Assembly: GCA_918026815.1 (NCBI GenBank)
Contig: CAKJVC010000128.1
Coordinates: 186,001-250,000 of the forward strand
Reading direction: 5' to 3'
Source of the DNA: Chalara sp. BL73
Lineage: Eukaryota > Ascomycota > Leotiomycetes > Helotiales
Length of the DNA stretch: 64,000 nucleotides
The notes below the pieces were generated by a model that worked only from the letters and a program-made list of their open reading frames with translations, did no database searches and had not been told where the DNA came from. Below, piece after piece: positions 10,291 to 22,080 of this stretch. The translations under genes and the position numbers were made by a program. The number at the start of each line of letters is the position of its first letter. Positions within the stretch are counted from its first letter, which is position 1.

Positions 10291-12270
10291 ATGAGTGCAT
10301 ACACCTATTTCCCACTTGCCTCTACCCGCCATACTCGAATCCTCCAGCTCGACGCCGCGCAAGACCCATCCGAGGACCTAAAATGCCGTCTTGTTCAGAT
10401 CAATATCGACACGGATGATGCCTCGTACGAAGCAGTTTCCTATGCTTGGGGACATCCGGACTTCTGCTGCCATATACTCGTGGGTGGAAAAGAGAAGCTC
10501 AGGATAACGCGGTCTCTAAAGGACGCGCTCTGCCGGTTTCGCCTTGCCTCTGAGGTTCGGCGATTATGGGTTGATGCAATATGCATCAACCAGTCGGATG
10601 ACTTCGAGAAGAGCACTCACATTCCGTTGATGTCAACCATATATCAAGGAGCATTGCGGGTTCTCGCCTGGCTAGGGGATAACCAGGACGATGTTAAAGC
10701 GATGATTAAGGTCTCAAAGTTGGCGAGACGGGCTCGAGTGACAACCAGACCACTTGGTCTTCAACTTTCAGTAATCGTACAAACTGTTGATCGATTGCTG
10801 TCTATTCCCTGGTTCAGTCGCCGATGGATCGTACAAGAGGTGGTCCAGAATCCTGATGTGATATTAGCCTGCGGTAAGGAAGATATATCCTGGCAAGCCC
10901 TTGCTGCTGTGGTCAGATTATCACGGCAGATTTCCTCAGATCGTAGCACTACAGCACTCGATGCATTCATGACCATGTTCAACCTCTGGGTTCACTCAAA
11001 TATCGACACTGCCAGGTCTGATGACTGCAATCTGCTCAACTTACTTGATTCGTTCCGCCACTTCGACTGCTCTGACGATAGGGACTTCCTATACTCACTA
11101 GCTTCGCTTGCTCCGGATGTTGTAACCTCAACAGATACCTCAGGAGGCACTAAAAGTAGAGCCTCTAAGTTTGCAATAGATGTGCACTATGGTTGGAGCA
11201 CCGAGGAGGTTTATGCACGATTTGCACAAGCAGCTATTTCCTCAGGTCACCTTATTTGGGTTCTTCGCAACGCGGTGATTAAACGCCAGACCGGAAGTGA
11301 ACTTAAACTACCTTCCTGGGTCCCAGACCTACGAGCTTTGCTGTGGAATCACTTTCGATATCGCCCCTTCCAGTCCTTGATGCCACGCTATGTGACGAGG
11401 TTGGAAAATGGGGCTCTTTTTGTGAGACAGATAGACGTTGTCGGGTACAAAACCAAAGGGTCTGGTAACCATTTAGACAACGATCCCATACCCTTTGCAG
11501 TAGAATTCGTTTCTAGCCCGATCGATGAACCCGAAGACGTAAGTAAATTGTTATACGATCTTCGACAGGCATTCGGTACCATTCAAGCCAAGATCAAAGC
11601 GGCTAATGACCTTACCGCTATGGAACCGGAAATCAAGCTCTTCGAAGGGGCTGAACACGAATTTGCAAAGATTATATTGGATCCAGGTAGGTTCCAGTAT
11701 TCCAGACACAGTGCTTTCGACGACATAGCATCATTGTATAGCTCATCATTTCAATCCAACGATCAAAAGCTGGGACTCAATAAGATAATTGAAACAGTGG
11801 TTAGGAAATTTGTCTTCGGCGAATGGCCTGCGGAACTCAATGCAGAACCCCTGGTTGACTTTATAAAGCAGTCAGTCGTCGGCCGCCGATTCTTCACTTG
11901 TTGCAGTCGTGAAGATAAGGAATCCGGTTACACCAAATCTATAGTGTTGTTTGGACTGGGACCGCGCCATCTTATGGAGAGCGACAACATCATAACATTT
12001 GGAACTCTGCAACCCAACCATGCAACGAAAGAATCAAAAACAGCACAAGATAGGCGTGCCCGTTTCGGCATCAGAAAGTTCGATGGTAATGTGCGAGAAA
12101 CCTTTGACTCTCGCTCGAGATACGCATTGGAGCTTCCTTCAGAAGCTTTTCAGATCATCGGCGAGTGCTTTCTCTCCCAGGGTTCACATCGTTATCAAGC
12201 ACAATCGCGCAAGAGGGATACTAATCCAATTCAGCGAGTCCAAGAGTATGTTGACATGATTCTTTACTGA
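10291..12270 (+). CDS. HET-domain protein (heterokaryon incompatibility)
   Basis: A single exon encodes 659 residues. The N-terminal 200 residues carry the HET domain: YEAVSYAWG near residue 46, LWVDAICINQSD, then PLMSTIYQGALRVLAWLGD. HET domains trigger programmed cell death when genetically different fungal cells fuse, and are related to TIR-like folds. The remaining 450 residues include helical segments typical of the variable C-terminal parts of these proteins and a CSREDKESGYTKSIVLFGLGP stretch resembling the common C-terminal pattern. There is no signal peptide or NACHT/WD40/ankyrin region, so this is a stand-alone HET protein. It lies 466 bp downstream of the odd tRNA gene. The frame is intact; its allelic specificity cannot be inferred. 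Confidence 0.92.
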   Translation: MSAYTYFPLASTRHTRILQLDAAQDPSEDLKCRLVQINIDTDDASYEAVSYAWGHPDFCCHILVGGKEKLRITRSLKDALCRFRLASEVRRLWVDAICINQSDDFEKSTHIPLMSTIYQGALRVLAWLGDNQDDVKAMIKVSKLARRARVTTRPLGLQLSVIVQTVDRLLSIPWFSRRWIVQEVVQNPDVILACGKEDISWQALAAVVRLSRQISSDRSTTALDAFMTMFNLWVHSNIDTARSDDCNLLNLLDSFRHFDCSDDRDFLYSLASLAPDVVTSTDTSGGTKSRASKFAIDVHYGWSTEEVYARFAQAAISSGHLIWVLRNAVIKRQTGSELKLPSWVPDLRALLWNHFRYRPFQSLMPRYVTRLENGALFVRQIDVVGYKTKGSGNHLDNDPIPFAVEFVSSPIDEPEDVSKLLYDLRQAFGTIQAKIKAANDLTAMEPEIKLFEGAEHEFAKIILDPGRFQYSRHSAFDDIASLYSSSFQSNDQKLGLNKIIETVVRKFVFGEWPAELNAEPLVDFIKQSVVGRRFFTCCSREDKESGYTKSIVLFGLGPRHLMESDNIITFGTLQPNHATKESKTAQDRRARFGIRKFDGNVRETFDSRSRYALELPSEAFQIIGECFLSQGSHRYQAQSRKRDTNPIQRVQEYVDMILY

Positions 12271-13071
12271 CCGACAGGGTAAGTTTGAGAAAGATCGAGA
12301 GGGCCTTCTTTTCAAGCTATGGGAGCAAAGGCAATTTGCTGGTAAACTTTTCATTGTGCTGTAGTGACCCGCCTGGCTCTCTTAGACTATTGACACGAAG
12401 ATCATGCGACCATATCTGCAAGATTCTTCTAGTCCTAATGAATTCATATGTTAGAATTTGGCCTCTTATGTGCACTAGTCTGCATGACTATCTATCCGTT
12501 ACTATTAGTTGAGTGGCTCCTACATAATACCAAGCATTTCGGGCTTTGGGGTGTCAAGGCAGCATCATAGCAAAGCATGCCTGGACGAAGACATGTGAAC
12601 CTTCCTTTTTGTGTTACGGTTCATAATTTTGATGGGTTTGCACAATCTTTACGCCTACAGCTCCGGTTCGAGTTGCTGATGCTATTCCCAAAAAGTGATC
12701 TCTTCAGGGGTGCTCGGTTAAGTATCCCGCCTCGACCTCCAATGTGAAACACCCTTACTGTCGCATGTTCGCGCGTCGTCTGAAGTTTCCTCATGCTTTA
12801 ATCTTTTCACGATGCAAAACCGCGCCAAATCTCTTATTACACGGGTGATTCTCCTTAATCGCCCGTTTGATCACCAACCATTTGCACAGATAGTGGGGTT
12901 TTTGAGGGATTTGGCCCAAACATGAAGGGACTGGCAGTTCAGTCCCACGATGTTTTGTCTTACAAGACGCAATAAACTCTCGGCCCTCTGCTGATTGTCT
13001 CTCTTTTGGTCCTCTACGTCTCTCGTTCGTTCTAGCCTTCGGGTTTTTGTAGTTCCTTACGCTCGTTCACG
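12271..13071. other. Intergenic; pyrimidine-rich promoter of the endoglucanase gene
   Basis: No gene is seen. The last 90 bases before the ATG at 13072 are strongly C/T-rich, as in many fungal promoters. Confidence 0.5.
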
Positions 13072-14661
13072 ATGTTTTTCAATTTGCTGTTCCTGCTGGT
13101 AGGAGCAACCATCGCTGTCGCGAAGGTTCAGTTCATGGTAAGACCCTCTGAGATGATCGCGTAGGTAGCGACTGAGGGAGAGACAGGGAATCAATCTCGC
13201 TGGCTTCGACTTTGGTTGCTCAATTGATGTAAGTGTGCGATCGTGCGGAATATGAGATCCAAAGCCTAAGAAGTTTCAGGGAGCATGTTCTCTTGGATCC
13301 GCACAATCTCCATCCGACGCTTCTGGGCAGATTACCCACTTTGTCAATGATGATCAGATGAATGTTTTTCGGTTTCGTAAGTGATAGATGCACTTTAGTA
13401 TGACTGACGCTAACATACCAGTCAGCTGTTTCCTGGCAATTTCTCACGAATAATAAGGTTGGCAGCACTTTAGACGCTGATAAACTGGGTCAATATGACC
13501 AAGTGATGCAAACTTGTTTGGCGACTGGAGCTCATTGTGCGATTGATATTCACAACTTCGCGCGTGTTGATGGGAAGATTATTGGCCAAGGTGGACCATC
13601 GAACGAACAGTTCGCAGATCTGTGGATGCAGCTCGCGACCAAGTACAAGAGCAATGACAAAGTCATCTTTGGGTTGATGAATGAGCCTCACGACGTAGAT
13701 ATCAACGTTTGGGCCAATACAGTTCAGGCTGCTGTTACAGCTATCAGAAATGCTGGCGCGACATCGCAGCTGATTCTGATGCCTGGAAATAATTTTGCGA
13801 GCGCAGGGCAGTTTGTGCCGAACGGATCCGGAGCTGCATTATTGAAGGTTGTGAATCCAGATGGATCAACCACCGGACTGATCATGGATCTCCATAAATA
13901 CCTTGACGAGGACAATTCTGGCGAGCATTCCACGTGCACAACCGACAATATCAACGATGCATTTGCAGTCGTCGCTGCCTTTTTAAGAGAGAATGGAAGA
14001 TTAGGACTAGTCAGCGAGACTGGCGCTGGCAGTGATGCATCAGTGAACCTCCCTCACTTGACCGCAATTTGCCGAATATAACTAACCTCGACAGTGCTTC
14101 ACCAATTTTTGTGCTCAAAACACATTCCTGAATCAGAACTCAGACGTCTTCCTCGGCTACATCGCCTGGGCAGCAGGAAGTTTCGATACCTCCTACGTCT
14201 TGAGCTTAACACCCACAAAGCAAGATGGGAAATATGTAGACAACGCCCTCGCCTCCCAATGCGTCGTGGCGCCTTTCTTGAACGCCGGCGCCGCAACGGC
14301 TGCTCCAGTAGCGGCCTCTGCAACAGTCTCTCCAACCACGACCATCACGCAGATCTCTACCACAACAAGATATACCACCATCTCATCGGTTACGACGGTA
14401 GTGGGGACCACAACGAACACTTTGGATACCACTTTGGCCCCGTCGGCTGTTTCGGCGTCAACGTCCGCTTCCTCGACCTTCTTGACAACTACTTTGGGGC
14501 TGGTGAGCGGAAACCAGACGGCGACTGCTGGGGTTGCCGGTGGTACCGGGACGACGTCCTCGCCGTTCCAGACGCAGTCTGTTCTTCCTAATTTGGGCTC
14601 TAGGGGTTCTGCCCCAGGATTGCTGGCTGGTTGGCTTGTGATTATAGCTGTATTTTTATGA
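13072..14661 (+). CDS. Secreted GH5 endo-beta-1,4-glucanase with Ser/Thr-rich, GPI-like tail
   Basis: Five exons (13072-13137, 13187-13228, 13280-13376, 13426-14042, 14095-14661) encode 462 residues. Residues 1-18 are a signal peptide (MFFNLLFLLVGATIAVAK). The GH5 catalytic domain follows: GINLAGFDFGCSID, NVFRFPVSWQFL, CAIDIHNFARVDG, FGLMNEPHD with acid/base Glu155, and LVSETGAG with nucleophile Glu266. It ends near CFTNFCAQ and GYIAWAAGSFD. From about residue 320 a Thr/Ser/Ala-rich linker runs to a hydrophobic end (GLLAGWLVIIAVFL), fitting a GPI-anchor signal rather than a cellulose-binding module. The enzyme would hydrolyse internal beta-1,4-glucan bonds, probably tethered to membrane or wall. 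The GTGAAC donor of intron 4 is weak, but the frame and conserved CFTNFC continuation support it. Confidence 0.9.
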
Positions 14662-15138
14662 TATTAGCTTAATGTAATGCAGGCTCAATGTTCCTTATCA
14701 GCCAGTGCACTGCTACTGTAACTTAGTTTGGCGTTGTAGTAAGCGCTGGCAAGGTGAGTAGGTGAAACAGCCTGACTTTCAATGTGGTGAGATTTGTGAT
14801 ATCGATTTTTCTGTTTGAGGGATAATGGCTTGAGAGGAAATTGGGCAAGTTTCAATCCGAGGATCGAGGTTCATATTAGATTTTTCTTTCTCACCCCCAA
14901 TTCAATGAGTCACAGCAATTCAATACGAATCCAATAATTGAGGTTCGCCGCCCCCAGGCTGATTATAATCAAGCTTGCATCACATTTAGCCATCCATAAG
15001 AAAGTCGTTGCATATAGTCTTCATATACTACATCCAGCTCAAATCAATTTGATGTGCTAAGCTCATTGGTGCATTTAGCCCCATGGTCAAAGGTAACATT
15101 TTTCATGAAAAGTAGGTCTGAATACACTGATAATACAT
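14662..15138. other. Intergenic between convergent genes
   Basis: This is the 3' spacer between the endoglucanase (+) and the MYND-type protein (-). Nothing else is recognised. Confidence 0.5.
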
Positions 15139-16786
15139 CTAGTCCTCGGCCGCACCTTCTCCATCACCTGCACTCTCATCTTCTTCGCCATCGACTTCGG
15201 TATCATCCTCGCCCTCGCTGTTCTCAAAACTCTCAAAATTAATCCCCAACAACGTGTCCAGCCACACCGGCACACTGAGTGGATTTTTTTTATCATGAAG
15301 GACCCTATCAGCCACCTTGTATTCGCCATCGTCCTTGAAGTTACCCACCATGAGCAGACATTCGACAGCATCCAAGAAGTCTCCACAATCAATATCTTGC
15401 ATCACGTTATTCTCGCCACCAGCGGTGCGGTATACAAGTATGGGCCCAATCCACTCCTGGAGTGCTTGCTTCTTCGTGAAGGTCCCCAAGCCTCTGGGTT
15501 TCTTCGCCATTTTCGCAACCCATTCACCCATCAGAGCCCATTCATCGGGAATGTGTTGCAGCGCGGCGTGGATGCTCTTGTTCAAGAGTTCCTCGAACTT
15601 GTCATCGCTCTCTCCAATAGCTTCCGACTTCTCCCAGATGCTCTCGTCCCACTTTCGCACCATGTGCAGGTCGTGGCCGATGTCGCGCATACGCATATGA
15701 TTGGTACGCCACGTTCTTTGAACGATCGGGTATTGGTCGTCGACGTCCAGCAACTCTTTGAACGCTGTGAAAAGAGGTACCTGCTTCTCCCCGGACTTCT
15801 CGGTCTTGTCCTTCACCACAAGATAGCCGCAGGGAGCAGCCAGCACCCACACGAGCTTGGGCCGCGCATCTCTCTCGGGAAACAAGAGTGCCAGGTAGTG
15901 ATCCTCGGAAGGCCGCTCCTGCTTCTTTATCTCCTTATACTCTGCGCAGATGAGAGAATGCATGGGAAGAGCTAGTTTTCGGCAGTAGTCCACTCTAGGC
16001 CACTGGCCGGGAGCGCAGTATGAAACCCCCTGGCATAGTGGGCAACGGAAGCGGGTTTCGCGATCGCACATGGCGCACCATGTGATAGGTTTCTTGCCCT
16101 TCTTGCCACGCTTTCGCTTCTTTTTGTCGCCTTTGTCGTCACTAGCGGAGGGGTTTTCTTTCGGCTCTGTGTTTGCAGCACCGTTGCTTTCTCCTTCCAC
16201 ATTGTTGCTTTCTTTTGTTGACTTGACGCTCTCTTGCTTTTGAAGCAGCTTTTCCTCCTCTATCTCCTCTTCTTGAATTTGACGCAGTCGAGACAGCTCT
16301 TCGTTGTATTGGGTTAGAGTCTCCTCGACCTCTGACAGCGCGTCTAGGGCAACCTTTTGATCCCTCATGATTACCTTGTTGGCGACTAGCTCGTCGGTAG
16401 ATTGATCGGGGTACTTGGCGACAATTGCAGCTACTCTTTTGCCTGTCTTGATTCTGTTCTTGATAGATTTGACCTTGCTGTCAATGGTTAGTATGATTCA
16501 AATATCTTCGAGTCGTGGAACTAACGTTCGTAAATCCTCGAGTCTGTTGGCTGTACTACAGAACCACCTGTATTAGCCATGATAAATAAACAGGTGAGAG
16601 TGTAACTTACCTCCATACTTCTGGGCCTTCATGCTCAATTGCGTTAGACCCTTCCTTACGAGACACGGGTAAAGTGACGAAGCCAAAGCCTTCTATGCTT
16701 GGAACAAGTACTGCCTCATCTCGTGCAGAAGGCTTTGCCTTGCTCGTCGTGAACGCCTTCTGGTGCTTTCGCTTTGGTTTAGCCAT
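15139..16786 (-). CDS. MYND-type zinc-finger protein
   Basis: Exons in reverse are 16786-16611, 16567-16526 and 16477-15139, giving 518 residues with all joins in phase. The N-terminus is basic (MAKPKRKHQKAF). A predicted coiled coil with acidic runs occupies about residues 115-165, followed by a Lys/Arg-rich stretch (DKKKRKRGKKGKK) that could be a nuclear signal. Residues about 207-250 form a Cys/His cluster, CAMCDRETRFRCPLC...YC...C...H...C, typical of MYND zinc fingers and close in spacing to the Mss51 type. A long conserved-looking C-terminal region follows (PKLVWVLAAPCGYLVV, RTWRTNHMRMRDIGHDL, EWALMGEWVAKMAKK), then a very acidic tail. MYND fingers bind proline-rich partner peptides. No catalytic domain such as SET is seen, so the role is unknown. 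Confidence 0.85.
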
Positions 16787-17007
16787 CTCCCAACCACGAT
16801 TGCTGATGATAGGTTAGCTAATCAAGAGAGGTGTGAAGTTGGGAACTTCTTACCAATGTCCCTCAGATGTGGTTATGGGCTTTGGCACGCTAGTGCGATT
16901 GGATCCGACACCGCCCACGTGATCCTTTATTTCCTTCACCTGAGCCTTATTCTGCCCCCTATAGTGCATATCTGTCAGTGCCAAGTGGTACGAGAGGATC
17001 ATTGGTC

Positions 17008-17622
17008 TTACTCGGCAGTTTCTGTGAATTGAGAGTTCGGATCTGGGGGAAATTCTTCGGTCGCTGAGCCCATGTCTTGGGGGGAAGTCTCTGGCATGAC
17101 ATGAATCGTCACTCTGTGCTTTGGCGTCAGCTATTTTCAAGCGACTGAGATCGGTTTTCTCCTACCCAGAGTCTTCATTAGTTAAATTTGGTTTAGTGCC
17201 AGTAGTCTGAGCTCTAGCAGCGGTCGTATCATCGTAATGTTCTGCCCTCTCTGTGACAGTCTTCATGGAAGCCCTAAAGTCTCGTGGTTAGCAAAGTTTC
17301 GAGAGAATTAACTTATCAGCTATGCTTACATTGTTTTTTCCTTGGTCTTTGTTGTAGTGCTGCGAGAGGAAACATCTGGAACAGGATCAAGAACATGCTC
17401 GTCAGGCTTTTCATTCTGTGCCTTATTTTGTTCAATCATGTCTTGATCGTGGTTCGCCTGAGTGTGCTGTAGAGCTACATTCTCTTCCAGTTGCTTTCTT
17501 TGCATCCTAATCTCCTCAAGTTCCATTTGCTTGAGCTCTTTCATTACTTGTATCTCCCTCAATCGTAATTGAATGCGAGACTCCTCCGCCGCCTTATTTT
17601 TAGTGTTCTCTCGAGGAGCCAT
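17008..17622 (-). CDS. Small coiled-coil protein, unknown function (3 exons)
   Basis: Exons in reverse are 17622-17330, 17273-17166 and 17113-17008, giving 168 residues. Introns of 56 and 52 bp have GTAAGC/CTTTAG and GTAGGA/CACAG borders. Residues about 10-60 are a highly charged helix (RLREIQVMKELKQMELEEIRMQRKQ) predicted to form a coiled coil. The rest is polar and low in complexity, ending PPDPNSQFTETAE. If intron 2 is retained, a TAG at the exon-2 border gives a protein about 35 residues shorter. It lies 222 bp upstream of, and on the same strand as, the MYND gene. No family is recognised. Confidence 0.55.
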
Positions 17623-19860
17623 TGCTTCGGTGGCAAACGCAAGAAATCTGCGAAACTAGAGATAAAAGAGACACCGTTGCTACAAATGTAAGCATCTTAA
17701 AGACGGGATATGAGACATGCGTGCAGTGGAGCGTAATTGCAGGAAACAGGTGTGAGTTGATACGAACGTGGAAGTATTTCTCGACTTGACAACGGGGAGG
17801 GTATCTGTGCAGATCTTGATGAGAATACTTACACAATAGTCAGAAAAACCAGATGACCCTCCCTGAGGCTGCTTTGGTACGCAATTGACCTTAATGTGGT
17901 GTCAGTGATCAAGTAAGTGATGCCGAAGGGCCGAACGAATAAAATAAGGAATCTTGCTTGAAAAAGCTCTAACACGCTCAATAAAGTTCTCCGGCTGTAT
18001 TGGATGGCAGTTAAGATCTCAAAGAAGTTGATCAAACCTTTTGTGGAGTGTTGCAGAGGAGGACGGAAATTCACAGAATTGTTTATGAGCTCGGCGAGCT
18101 AGGCTCAACAAGGAACGGTCAGAAATATCCTCGCAAGTGAGTCATCCAAGTAGTGACAGGTTTAGGCATGTACAGAAAATATTATATACACTTTTACAAC
18201 ACCCGGGCGATTCAAGTTTTGTGCATCACAGCAAAGTGACGATGATACAACGAGCCCCTATCAAGCCAAGAGTTTTACCGATAATGCCAAGATTTCGCGA
18301 AAATAGGGGAGGAAGATTAACCAGCACATCGGTGGATAAAAGCTGGATTTTTGACCAGATGGCATAGAAGGGGAATCCAAAGATTAAGGGGGCACTGATG
18401 AAAGACCCCATGCATGGCAACTGACATCTGCGTTGGATAGTAGTTGATTATAATGTGCATAGGGTATGATGGTGTCTAGCTGTTGTCAAGCCATTTCATC
18501 TCGTGGTTTCTACTTCGCGCTGTGGCAGTGAGAGAATTGGACATCGTCCTAAATGCGACGCAGTAGAATAAATAAGTTTTCTAGGTTATAAAACATGTTT
18601 AAATGCATTTCATGCACCTGGTCATATAATACTTCCCTCTATTTCATACTTCTTTTCTGTCTTCTTCCTTCATTTAGATCTAGTGCGGTACACCAAATCT
18701 GGAAAGGAAACTACTATATTTTTTTGAGAAGACCATCTTCTTTATTAAGTCTTCGCCTTATAATTGGCATTGCAAAAGTATTTAATTGTTCGCGAGGTCC
18801 CTGATAGAATCTACCAACTTGACAACATGTGTTTTCGTGGTGTTAACACAGACCTTACCTGAGACCCAGGGAAAATGTCTATATAGTTCACTGGGTTGGT
18901 CAGGCGTGCCGTTTAGGCCACTTTACTTTGGTTGAGTTTTCTAGAAATAGAGTCCGGCTGAGACCATGCGCTCCCAACCGCCTCACAGTACCAGCAATGC
19001 CAACAGCTAGCACTACAAATAAGATGCAGATCACAGTCTTGCAGTTTTGGATGTGGGTATGCAGCAACCACCAGCTTAAACTTCGCGAAAGGATATGGAG
19101 CAGCTTTTAGATAGCTCGTCTCATAGGATAAAGAGACGGTTGTATAAACCCAAGAAAATCCTTATCTACATATGTGAAGAAAGCTACCTGAGCTCATAAT
19201 GATTGGATATTGGAATAGAAGACAGAAAAGGGGAATTAGAGTAAAGGGCTTTTTAAAAAGGAAAGCGTTCAAGGCTAGTCGCAGGCTATGACTGATTTAC
19301 CCACTCCATCGAAATTCGTTAATCAGGCTTAGCTCGGTTATATCACGCCGATCTGCTCTCAGTAATAGCGAAAGGCTATTCCTTCCAGCGTTAAACGGTT
19401 TTAGATGACTTGGTCGTTACCATTGAAAGATATACAGAATTCTCCTCTTGGTAACATCCCAGTGCTGGAATACTTAAACTAGCTAGCAAATTCTTGATAT
19501 ACGCAAATCATATGAAATAAAGCTACATAACATCATTGATATGGCTTCCCCTTTTTAATCTTGGGGTATATCTGAATGTTAGATAAAAAGATACTACGCC
19601 CCGTACCAAAATAGCAATCGTTCCGAACGTCAAGGGTAGCGGCCAAATTAGGTTTATGGGCTTAGATCCTTTTGACGGACTATAAGGATAATTTTAGCGC
19701 TTAGAAGAATCACTAACTCTACATGCTAGAACAAATGTAACATGATCATGAGGGCAGAATTTAAAAACTCAATGCATTAATTCATTCCATATGCTGACTG
19801 AAGCATATCTTTCTGTAGACCCATATCCCATACTCGCCAATAATCGGTCGCCTCCGTCAT
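17623..19860. other. Gene-poor, AT-leaning 2.2-kb interval
   Basis: There are many stops in all frames, no splice-supported gene, no tRNA and no terminal repeats. It may hold regulatory DNA or eroded elements. Confidence 0.45.
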
Positions 19861-20405
19861 TTATGGGTACTCGGGTGGCACGACAGTCGAGAGACTGTAC
19901 GGTGCGATATTGAGTTGAATAGCCTTATTCAAAATATCTCCTTTCCCCTTCGCTGGCTATTGTCATATCAAGTCAGTAATCATGAATTTAGGATGCATCT
20001 TAAGGGCCACACCTTCTCGAGGTCATACTCATGGTCCTTGTCGGCACCTGCTGGGCGATGAACCTCACCAGCCTCCTTCTTGGCAAATTTGTACTCGTGC
20101 AGCTTATTGAGGTAGGGGTGAGGGTTGGGATAGATAGACTCGCATTCATTGAAAGACTTTGTGCGAGGAGCGCTCTTGACTGGGGTCTTACAGAAAGCGC
20201 CGGGACTGAGCTTGACGCCGTGAAGTGGGATAGGAGTTTCCTTTGTATCTTCTTCTTGAAGCTGCTTCTGAACGTCGTGGAGTTTAACGTCAGTAAACTG
20301 GAGTCTCCTGAAGATCAAAGGAGTTGAGAGCGATCTATTATGGACAGACCGAGACGCAATGAAGCGGTTAGCCCCATGAAAGACTGGTTGGAGAATGCGG
20401 GACAT
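19861..20405 (-). CDS. Putative small mitochondrial protein (2 exons)
   Basis: Exon 1 is 20405-20013 and exon 2 is 19956-19861, giving 162 residues. The intron is 56 bp with an atypical GTGTGG donor and a CAATAG acceptor. Unspliced reading stops 10 codons after the donor, whereas splicing adds a clean 31-residue end (PAKGKGDILNKAIQ...VVPPEYP). The N-terminus (MSRILQPVFHGANRFIASRSVHNRS) is rich in Arg/Ser and lacks acids, like a mitochondrial presequence. The remainder is soluble and basic, with PNPHPYLNKLHEYKFAKKEAGEVHRP. No catalytic motif or membrane helix is visible, and I do not recognise the family. Confidence 0.7.
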
Positions 20406-21624
20406 CGTGGTTAGTCGTTTTGTGCGCTTAGTGTATGTTGATATTGCGTTGAAAAGGTGTGTGCGGTCGTCGTGATAAGTTGTGCGCTGCGAGTTGAGGC
20501 TATTATCTTATAATGACAGTGTGTTTGTCAAAACGAAAGTGAGGTTGGCATTTGCGAATAAATACGCTTGGGCGGAGTTGGAAACACGCATAGGTTCTTA
20601 GAGAAGAAGCGGCTACCGGAATGAATCAAACTTGATAGAAAATAAAAACACACTGGCCGAGATTCAATATGCTCTACAACCCAAGCTTCATACCCTACAA
20701 AGGGATCTAAATTAATCTAAATTTTGTTTATGGAATTGATCCTAGAACTATCTTAGACAGTTCTGGATGAGACAAGGTCGCTTCAGACATTAGGAATTAA
20801 AAATGAATCAGTGCTCTACGTAGCAGAAATGACTGTGGAGCAGATGAAAGTGGGCTTCGAAAGAGTTCAGGACAAAAGAGCAAACCGGCACCTGGACGGG
20901 AACTGATCACACAAACATAAAGAGTCTAGAGTTTTCAATATGGTAGTCCTCATTTATGACAAATATTTGCTGCTGTTGCAAAATCAGCGTTTTTTTGAGG
21001 AGTCTTCAATTGAAACACACAGGAATCAAAGCTTCGGCCGCTTTGTCTATAGAATCTGTAACATTCTTGCATAATTTCAAAAGCACTTACAACTTCAGGA
21101 TTTTTGGTCCCTGTATCTGTCTAGTGGGATCCTAAGTTGTATAAATGAATCAAAGAGTTTAGAGAAAGGTACCACGTAATGTACGCTCTATCTTGCACAA
21201 AAATGCATCTATTTAAGAAAGTTTGAATGCAAGTACTGTACATCCATGGGATCTCTGATTACTACAAATTGTAGTCCAAATCGAAGTACAGACTGGTGCC
21301 TATTTACAATAATACTAGGTAATAGGTCTAGAGCATAGAAGTTGGCTCGGCTTTCGGCAAGGCTTGTTTCAAATTGATGTCAATACTATTCATTCTCACC
21401 ACAATCTGTGTACAAGAAATTTCAGGCATCCACCCCGAAGTTCCGCAGTGCGATGTTACAACCTGCTGTCCTATTCTTTATTAGATTCCGTATCAGTTTC
21501 GTTCTAACACCACCTTACCATCCGTTATGTTTTGTGCTGATGATATGAGGTGCACAGTTTGTAATCCCAGGACCAAGCATGTTCTCGTCCATATGAAGGG
21601 TCTCGTTAGCCAGTCTCTTCAGTT
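20406..21624. other. Intergenic, no gene seen
   Basis: AT-leaning sequence with short frames only. The first 150 bases are the promoter side of the putative mitochondrial protein gene. Confidence 0.45.
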
Positions 21625-22080
21625 CTAGGCCAAAGTTTGCATTATATATTCCATATGGGTCGGATAATGATACATCCAAAACACTTTTTCCAGATATAGC
21701 CCAAGCAACATCTTTCTCAATGGCGAGTCTCTGGCACCATGCTCCTGGGTTGTTTCTTTCCACACGCTCATTGGGACTTGCTGCAAGAATCTCGTTAGCT
21801 CGTTATTCATATAAAGGTTTTGCAATGTCATAATTAGATTGTCTATTGTCGAGTTTTGAAGTCCTTCGGAGTCTAGGATATATCCGTATAGATAAGGTTC
21901 GATCAGGTAGTCACATTGCCTGAGCGCCTCATCAACACTCTGTTTGCAGTCGAAAGTGACTTTGCCTTCTGGGAAGCCTCCTTCTTCTAGCGAATCCAGA
22001 AAATCCGGAAACTCTTCTACGTGGCGACCTTCCAGAACGATAGCATGGAGCGTTGTTGGTGCCTGACACCGATAAATATG
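21625..22080 (-). pseudogene. BTB/POZ-like C-terminal fragment
   Basis: One reverse frame stays open for about 150 codons without an evident start. It reads like the second half of fungal BTB proteins: CDYLIEPYLYGYILDSE corresponds to the usual CDLLIDLYVLGDY block, and RDSPLRKMLLGLYLEKVFWMYHYP to the GSPLRKLLVD segment. No N-terminal BTB half (VTVLVG / FYVHK / SPFF) was found upstream on this strand. An acceptor-like TGTCAG lies at 22063-22068, so a missing or decayed 5' exon is possible. It lies head-to-head with an intact BTB gene, so it may be a relic of an inverted duplication. A short functional protein cannot be excluded. Confidence 0.4.

Noticed and set aside
15295..15975. 226-codon forward frame opposite the MYND gene
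   Set aside because: Antisense shadow of the reverse-strand MYND-type gene, which has splice support and a zinc finger.
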